Source: RYN-433 sp036558265 (GTDB lineage: Bacteria; Planctomycetota; Phycisphaerae; Tepidisphaerales; Tepidisphaeraceae). Taken from it: a stretch of 16,468 nt of DNA. Each line of letters starts with the position of its first letter. Position 1 is the stretch's first letter. A model generated the notes under the pieces. It made no database searches. It was given only the letters and a program-made list of their open reading frames with translations, and was not told the origin of the DNA. The translations under genes were made by a program, and so were the position numbers. This document shows, piece by piece, positions 12,188 through 16,468 of this stretch. The stretch is from NCBI GenBank assembly GCA_036558265.1, contig DATBFY010000789.1, positions 1-16,468 of the forward strand. Direction: 5' to 3'.

Positions 12188-13552
12188 ATGTTAACGACCC
12201 ACACGCCTCCCCCGCGCGAGGCCGCCGTTTTGCCGCGCCGCGCGCAGGAAGCCACTCTCGTATTCGACCCTACGGCCTGGCAGAAGATCCTCCAGATCGT
12301 CCGCACCCAGCATCCCAGCCTCAACCGCTCGTGGTTCGACCAGCTCGCCCCGCGGCAGCTCAACCACGGCGTCATCCAGGTCAGCGTCGCCACCGCGGCG
12401 CAGCTCACCTTCTGCCAAAGCCAGTGCCAGCAGCCCTTCACGCAGGCGGCTCAGGTCGTCTTCAACCGACTCATCGCCGTCACCTTTCACTGCGAGAACC
12501 TGCCGACCGGCGGCGTCTTCAACGACCAGGATCAACCTCTGATCCTCAGCCCCGACTACACGTTCGAGAATTTCGTCGTCGGCCCGTGCAACCGTCTGCC
12601 CCACGCCGCCAGCGTCGCCGTCGCCGGTAACCTCGGCAAGGCATACAACCCGCTCTTCATCCACGGTGGCGTCGGCCTGGGCAAGACCCACCTTCTCCAG
12701 GCCGTCTGCCAGCACGTCCTCGAGCGCGCCCCGGACAGCCGCATCCTCTACCTCTCCTGCGACTCGTTCATCAACCAGTTCATCCAGGCGGTTCAGCACG
12801 GTGACATGAGCCAGTTCCGCTTCCGCTACCGCCACGTGGACGTGCTGGTCATCGACGACATTCACTTCCTGCGCGGACACGATCGCACCCAGGAGGAGTT
12901 CTTCCATACCTTCAACACGCTCTACCAGGGCAACAGGCAGATCATCCTCTCCGCCGACGCCCCGCCCAGCGACATTCCCGAGCTGGAGGAGCGGCTGGTC
13001 AGCCGGTTCAACTGGGGCCTGGTCGCCCGGATCGAGAAACCCTGTTACGAGACGCGCGTCGCGATCCTGCAGAAGAAGGCACGCCTGCGCGGCCTTGCGC
13101 TGCCCGACGACGTGGTCTGCTACGTGGCCTCCAAGGTCGAGAACAACACCCGCGAGCTCGAGGGCGCGATCACTCGCATCCAGGGCATGGCCATGTTGCA
13201 GGAGGGCAAGATCGACATGGAGCTCGCCCGCGCCGCCCTCGGGGAGACCGGCACCCCCGAGCAGAAGCGCATCAGCATCCAGCAGATCATCGACGCGGTG
13301 ACCGGCTACTACAACGTTCGCACCAGCGACCTGCAGTCCAAGAAGCGCCACAAGTCGATCGCCTTCCCCCGCCAGGTCTGCATGTACCTGGCGCGAAAGA
13401 ACACGCGTTACTCGCTGGAGGAGATCGGCGGCTACTTCGGCGGCCGCGACCACACGACCGTCCTGCACGCCGTCCGCACGGTGGACCACGACATCAAGCA
13501 CGACAACGAGGTCGCCGAGCAACTCCAGCACATCGAGAATCAGTTGTCCTGA
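12188..13552 (+). CDS. dnaA: Chromosomal replication initiator protein DnaA
   Basis: 454-residue AAA+ initiator that binds DnaA boxes and opens the origin. Domain I is about residues 28-100 (WQKILQIVRTQHPSLNRSWF and onward). The domain II linker is short. Domain III has Walker A GGVGLGKT with K166, Walker B VLVIDDIHF with D223/D224, and the Arg-containing segment ELEERLVSRFNWGL. The sensor II region is NNTRELEGAITRI. Domain IV, the helix-turn-helix, ends with the signature GGRDHTTVLHAV. All main motifs are intact, so this should be a functional initiator and not a Hda-like fragment. The start at 12188 has only a weak GGAAG twelve bases upstream. The usual next gene, dnaN, is absent; downstream lie 590 bases without a clear gene. 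A long minus-strand frame over dnaA is a shadow. Confidence 0.96.
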   Translation: MLTTHTPPPREAAVLPRRAQEATLVFDPTAWQKILQIVRTQHPSLNRSWFDQLAPRQLNHGVIQVSVATAAQLTFCQSQCQQPFTQAAQVVFNRLIAVTFHCENLPTGGVFNDQDQPLILSPDYTFENFVVGPCNRLPHAASVAVAGNLGKAYNPLFIHGGVGLGKTHLLQAVCQHVLERAPDSRILYLSCDSFINQFIQAVQHGDMSQFRFRYRHVDVLVIDDIHFLRGHDRTQEEFFHTFNTLYQGNRQIILSADAPPSDIPELEERLVSRFNWGLVARIEKPCYETRVAILQKKARLRGLALPDDVVCYVASKVENNTRELEGAITRIQGMAMLQEGKIDMELARAALGETGTPEQKRISIQQIIDAVTGYYNVRTSDLQSKKRHKSIAFPRQVCMYLARKNTRYSLEEIGGYFGGRDHTTVLHAVRTVDHDIKHDNEVAEQLQHIENQLS

Positions 13553-14142
13553 ATCACGATCGGGATGCGCGCGTTTAGCGGCCGCCCGTAGGGCCGCGCG
13601 CCGGTGTGATGTCGAGCCCGCCGCCCCAATGCGCGCATAAAAAAACGCCGGGGGGGCTAACCCGGCGTGAGGAGGGGAAGGGAGAGTGATTCATGAACCC
13701 CGCCGGTTCAATCCGATCGAAGCACGCTGCACACGGACTCGGCGGGGGGCTTCTTTCGATTTTCGCGTTCCGTCTCGTACGCCGGACATAGTGCAACGCG
13801 GATGCCACTCCCAGAATTTTTTCGGCGCGACCACCATCCAGGACAGTACGTTGCTCTTAAATCGCGCGTCCGCAACTGATTGAGGCCAATTCGCGACGTC
13901 ACACCTCACCGCGGTTCGCAGGTGGGCCAACCGTTCGGTGCGGTCTGGCACACCGCGCACGAGTGACAGCTTGGCACGCCTTGGCACCGTCGTCCAAGGC
14001 GTTCGACGTTGGAATGACCGAGACCCAAGGGAACTGATCTAGTTTGCCGAATGAGAATTCCGGCCTCGGATCGCAAGCGCCGGCACCACGCCAAAAAGAT
14101 CGCATTCGCGTCACTTTTCCTGCCCGCGCGATGCGCCCAGCG
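13553..14142. other. 590-base gap after dnaA, structured and without a clear gene
   Basis: It starts with nested inverted repeats (ATGCGCGC at 13565-13572 with GCGCGCAT at 13631-13638, enclosing GCGGCC/GGCCGC at 13578-13583 and 13592-13597), then the intrinsic terminator at 13639-13668. The rest has lower GC than the genes and further hairpins: 13977-13984 with 13994-14001 (CGCCTTGG/CCAAGGCG), and GTGCGGT with ACCGCGCAC around 13937-13960. Small frames (13686-13883 +, 13691-13987 -) show no family resemblance. A minus-strand RNA ending at the terminator is the best guess. Confidence 0.45.
13639..13668 (-). terminator. Intrinsic terminator acting on minus-strand transcripts
   Basis: Stem ACGCCGGG (13645-13652) with CCCGGCGT (13661-13668), 8-base loop, and seven A residues at 13639-13645 that read as a T-run after the stem on the minus strand. 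This is the clearest rho-independent terminator in the window. The nearest upstream minus-strand gene is the M29 peptidase, which ends 475 bases away. On the plus strand it lacks a T-run. Confidence 0.75.
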
Positions 14143-15273
14143 CTACGTCGCCAGGCGGTCCGGGTTCAGCCCCGTCAGTTCCTGCGCGACGAAGAGCCCA
14201 TCGCTGCGGATCACCACCCCATCGAACCGCACGTCGCCTCCGCCATACTCCGGCCGCTGGATGCACACCATGTCCCAGTGGATCTGGCTCTGGTTCCCGT
14301 TGCCGGGGCGCTCGTAGGCCTGCCCCGGCGTGAAGTGGAACGACCCGGCGATCTTCTCGTCAAAGAGGATGTCCTTCATCGGGTTCTGGATGTAGGGGTT
14401 GAACGCCAGCGAGAACTCGCCGATGTACCGGGCCCCCGCGTCGCTGTCGAGGATCTCGTTGAGCTTGGTCGTGTTTGCCGCCGAGTCCGCCGTCGCCTCG
14501 ACGATCTTTCCATTCTTGAACGCCAGGCGGATGTTGTTGAAGATCGTCCCCCGGTAGAGCGTCTCGCAGTTGTACTGCACGTACCCCTGCACCGACTCCT
14601 TGACCGGGCAGGTGAAGCATTCGCCGTCGGGGATGTTCCGCTCCCCCCAGCAGCCCTTGCTGCCGATTCCCTTGATCGAGAAGCGCAGGTCCGTCCCCGG
14701 CCCGGTGATGTGTACGGCGTCGGTGCGGTCGATCAACTCCTCCAGCGGGCGCATCGCCTGGCGCATCTTCGCGTAATCGACGCCCGCGCAGACCCGGAAG
14801 TAGAAATCCTCAAATGCCTCGGTGGACATGTTCGCCGCCTGGGCCATCGATGCCAGCGGCCAGCGCAGCACGACCCACCGCGTTTTCTTGACCCGCTGCT
14901 CCAGGTGTACCGGGTGCATGTACCGTTTCTCGTACAGGTCCATCTTGTCGCGCGGGACGTCCGACATCTCGGCGATGTTGTGCGACCCGCGCACCCCGAT
15001 GTAGCACGCCATCCGCTGCATCCGTGCCAGGTCCACCTCGGCCCAGGTCTTGAGCTGTTCCTCGGACGCGTGCATCAGCATCGCCCGCTGCACCGGTTGT
15101 TGATAGGTGGATACGACCGGCAACCCGCCCGCCTCGGCGACGGCGCGGATCAACTCGGCCGTGAACTCGTGCGGGATGTCGAACGCCTCGATCAGCACCC
15201 GGTCGCCGCGCTCGACGCGGGACGAGTGACGCACCAGCAACTCCGCCAGCTTCGCATGACGTGGATCTCGCAT
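14143..15273 (-). CDS. Aminopeptidase, M29 family (AmpS/PepS/AmpT-type)
   Basis: 376-residue cytoplasmic metallo-aminopeptidase that removes N-terminal residues from peptides, using two divalent metal ions. The family metal ligands are all present: E218 in NIPDGECF, E286 in YIGEFSLAFNP, H313 in GSFHFTPGQAY, H332 and D334 in QIHWDMV; the conserved active-site tyrosine is Y320. The N-terminal domain (about 1-185) has the usual family beginning, with HAKLAELLVRHSSRVERGDR. Length is slightly shorter than the typical 400-410 residues, without loss of motifs. The start ATG at 15271-15273 has only a weak GGGG upstream. It diverges from smpB, with about 90 bases between them. The transcript may run to the terminator at 13639-13668. 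Confidence 0.93.
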   Translation of the reverse strand: MRDPRHAKLAELLVRHSSRVERGDRVLIEAFDIPHEFTAELIRAVAEAGGLPVVSTYQQPVQRAMLMHASEEQLKTWAEVDLARMQRMACYIGVRGSHNIAEMSDVPRDKMDLYEKRYMHPVHLEQRVKKTRWVVLRWPLASMAQAANMSTEAFEDFYFRVCAGVDYAKMRQAMRPLEELIDRTDAVHITGPGTDLRFSIKGIGSKGCWGERNIPDGECFTCPVKESVQGYVQYNCETLYRGTIFNNIRLAFKNGKIVEATADSAANTTKLNEILDSDAGARYIGEFSLAFNPYIQNPMKDILFDEKIAGSFHFTPGQAYERPGNGNQSQIHWDMVCIQRPEYGGGDVRFDGVVIRSDGLFVAQELTGLNPDRLAT

Positions 15274-15363
15274 ATCCCCGGCAACCTAAGCCCCATCCGC
15301 CGATCCGTAAAGCCCCGCGCGCATGCTTCCCCCTTCGTTTCACGCCGCGTAAGATCACGCCCG

Positions 15364-15840
15364 ATGGCCAAGGGCAAAGGTGATCACTCCTCCAACTCCC
15401 CGCGCATCGCCAACCGCCGCGCGCTGCACGAGTACTTCATTGAGGCCAAGCTCGAGTGCGGCATCAGCCTGATGGGCAGCGAGGTCAAGAGCCTGCGCGC
15501 GGGCAAGGGCCAGCTCCAGGAAGCCTTCGCCCGCGTCGAGCGCGGCGAGCTGATCCTCCACGGCTGTCACATCGACCCGTACGGCCCGGCCACCAAGTTC
15601 AACCACGACCCGCTGCGCGAGCGCAAATTGCTGGCCCACCGCCGCGAGATCAAGAAACTCGAACAGGCCACGATGAACAAGGGCGTCACGCTGATCCCCC
15701 TGGCGATGTACTTCAAGGGCGGGCGGGTCAAGGTCGAGATCGGCGTCGCCCGGGGCAAGCAGCAGCACGACAAGCGCGACGCGATCCGCAAGAAGGAACA
15801 GGACCGCGAGCTGCGCCGCATGATGACCCGCCGACAGTAA
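15364..15840 (+). CDS. smpB: SsrA-binding protein SmpB
   Basis: 158-residue partner of tmRNA in trans-translation, which frees ribosomes stalled on broken mRNAs and tags the peptide for breakdown. Diagnostic blocks are complete: RIANRRALHEYFIEAKLECG, GSEVKSLRAGKGQLQEA, HIDPYG, NHDPLRERKLLAHRREIKKL, KGVTLIPLAMYFKGGRVKVE, and the basic C-terminal tail GVARGKQQHDKRDAIRKKE that follows mRNA in the ribosome channel. The start at 15364 is the ATG directly before the family N terminus; the frame stays open upstream to 14044, but that part is antisense to the aminopeptidase and is not coding. The Shine-Dalgarno site is weak. The glycosyltransferase gene starts 10 bases after the stop, which suggests co-transcription. 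The tmRNA gene was not found in the window. Confidence 0.96.
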   Translation: MAKGKGDHSSNSPRIANRRALHEYFIEAKLECGISLMGSEVKSLRAGKGQLQEAFARVERGELILHGCHIDPYGPATKFNHDPLRERKLLAHRREIKKLEQATMNKGVTLIPLAMYFKGGRVKVEIGVARGKQQHDKRDAIRKKEQDRELRRMMTRRQ

Positions 15841-15850
15841 CGGCCCGCCC

Positions 15851-16468
15851 ATGACCGCCGCCGCGCCGCCGATCCGCCGACCCGCCCTTCATCTCCTGCT
15901 GGCCGTCTGCCTCGCCGCCGCGGTCGTCCTGCCCCGATCGATCCTCATCCAGCGCGCGCACAGCGAGTCGGCTGATGACGATTACCACCTGGTCCGCGGC
16001 CTGGAATTCCTCCACCGCGACCCGGGACTGGTTCACCGCGAGCTCAACGATCCGCCATTGGGCCAGGCTATCGCGGCACTGCCCCTGTGGCTCAAGGGCG
16101 GCACGACTCACGGGTCGGACGAGGGGACCGCCCTTTACTCGCAAGCCCATTACACGCCGGAAACGGCGCTGCTGCTGATCGCCATCTGGAAGAGCCTGCT
16201 CTTTCTCGTTTTGGTCGCGGTCTCATTCGCCTGGTGCCGCGCGCTCTACGGACCCGCCGCCGGGTGGCTTGCTGTGGGCCTGCTGCTCGTCGAACCCACG
16301 ATCGCCGCCCATCTCCACCTGGCCGCGCTCGACGTGCTGGCGACCACGGGCATCGTCCTCGCGTGTTACACCGGCTGGCGCTGCGTCGAGCGACCGACGC
16401 GCGCACGACTGCTTGCGGCCGCCCTCGCCTGCGCCGCCGCGCTCTGCCTCAAGCACACGGCCGTCATC
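15851..16468 (+). CDS. GT-C-type membrane glycosyltransferase (ArnT/PMT-like), 3' end outside window
   Basis: The frame from ATG at 15851 is open to the window edge (206 codons seen). It begins with a basic stretch and a membrane helix (about 11-33), then an acidic loop with DDDYHLVRG (42-50) and NDPPLGQ (67-72). This is the arrangement of GT-C glycosyltransferases, where an Asp/Glu pair after the first helix is catalytic and an N(H/D)PPL motif follows. More helices follow at about 105-128, 135-153 and 185-200, with HLHLAALDVLATTG (154-167) matching the typical A-x-x-D-x-x-x-T membrane motif of the family. Such enzymes move a sugar from a lipid-phosphate carrier onto a lipid or protein outside the cytoplasmic membrane; the substrate cannot be inferred. 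It starts 10 bases after smpB and is probably in the same operon. Confidence 0.75.
   Translation, partial: MTAAAPPIRRPALHLLLAVCLAAAVVLPRSILIQRAHSESADDDYHLVRGLEFLHRDPGLVHRELNDPPLGQAIAALPLWLKGGTTHGSDEGTALYSQAHYTPETALLLIAIWKSLLFLVLVAVSFAWCRALYGPAAGWLAVGLLLVEPTIAAHLHLAALDVLATTGIVLACYTGWRCVERPTRARLLAAALACAAALCLKHTAVI

Noticed and set aside
12191..13531. 446-codon minus-strand frame over dnaA
   Set aside because: Val/Asp/Ala-rich mirror of dnaA codons; dnaA on the plus strand is unambiguous.
13703..13712. tRNA T-loop-like GGTTCAATCC
   Set aside because: The bases on both sides do not form a T-stem and no acceptor or anticodon arms are found around it.
13691..13987. 98-residue minus-strand frame between dnaA and the M29 peptidase
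   Set aside because: GTG start without a ribosome site, Arg-rich composition and overlap with hairpins; an RNA is at least as likely.
14044..15363. Long plus-strand frame upstream of and in frame with smpB
   Set aside because: It is antisense to the M29 aminopeptidase, which has all its metal ligands; SmpB family sequence begins only at 15364. High GC content produces such open shadow frames.

Overview
The window is GC-rich, densely coding bacterial DNA. It most resembles a planctomycete, probably of the Phycisphaerae type. The evidence is a large extracellular-type protein with an N-terminal motif related to the planctomycete LEPR-XLL tag, a bacterial calpain-like protease, a bacterial deoxyhypusine-synthase-like protein, and starts that only sometimes carry a Shine-Dalgarno sequence. 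The genus cannot be named from this sequence alone.

Layout from left to right. (1) The 3' part of a polytopic membrane protein gene (1-1443, +). (2) A REP-like repeat, then a tandem-domain SppA/S49 signal peptide peptidase (1708-3549, +). (3) A small lipoprotein gene on the minus strand, convergent with sppA. (4) Divergent from it, a 668-residue protein with RTX-type repeats and a C-terminal calpain-like cysteine protease. (5) A strong inverted repeat, then an RNase D-like gene (-). (6) Divergent from that, a stand-alone CheY-like receiver and an unrecognised 115-residue protein (+). (7) Twin hairpins with six-G loops, then a deoxyhypusine-synthase-like gene (-) with a promoter and a long leader hairpin. 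(8) Divergent from it, a family 4 uracil-DNA glycosylase with a promoter that would make the mRNA nearly leaderless. (9) A 388-base gap with a strong hairpin, then dnaA (+). (10) A 590-base gap that holds a minus-strand intrinsic terminator with no nearby gene. (11) An M29 aminopeptidase (-), then smpB (+) followed closely by a GT-C-type glycosyltransferase cut by the window end.

Most genes are housekeeping functions in separate transcription units: DNA replication and repair (dnaA, udg), RNA quality control (RNase D, smpB), protein turnover (SppA, M29 peptidase) and envelope work (lipoprotein, membrane proteins). There is no sign of a phage, insertion sequence, CRISPR array, rRNA or tRNA. 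The most unusual items are the RTX-calpain fusion, the deoxyhypusine-synthase-like gene with its structured leader, and a set of intergenic hairpins, three of which have a G7 run in the apical part. I did not find a clear multi-gene novel system; the candidates for new biology are the RNA-like structures and the fusion protein.
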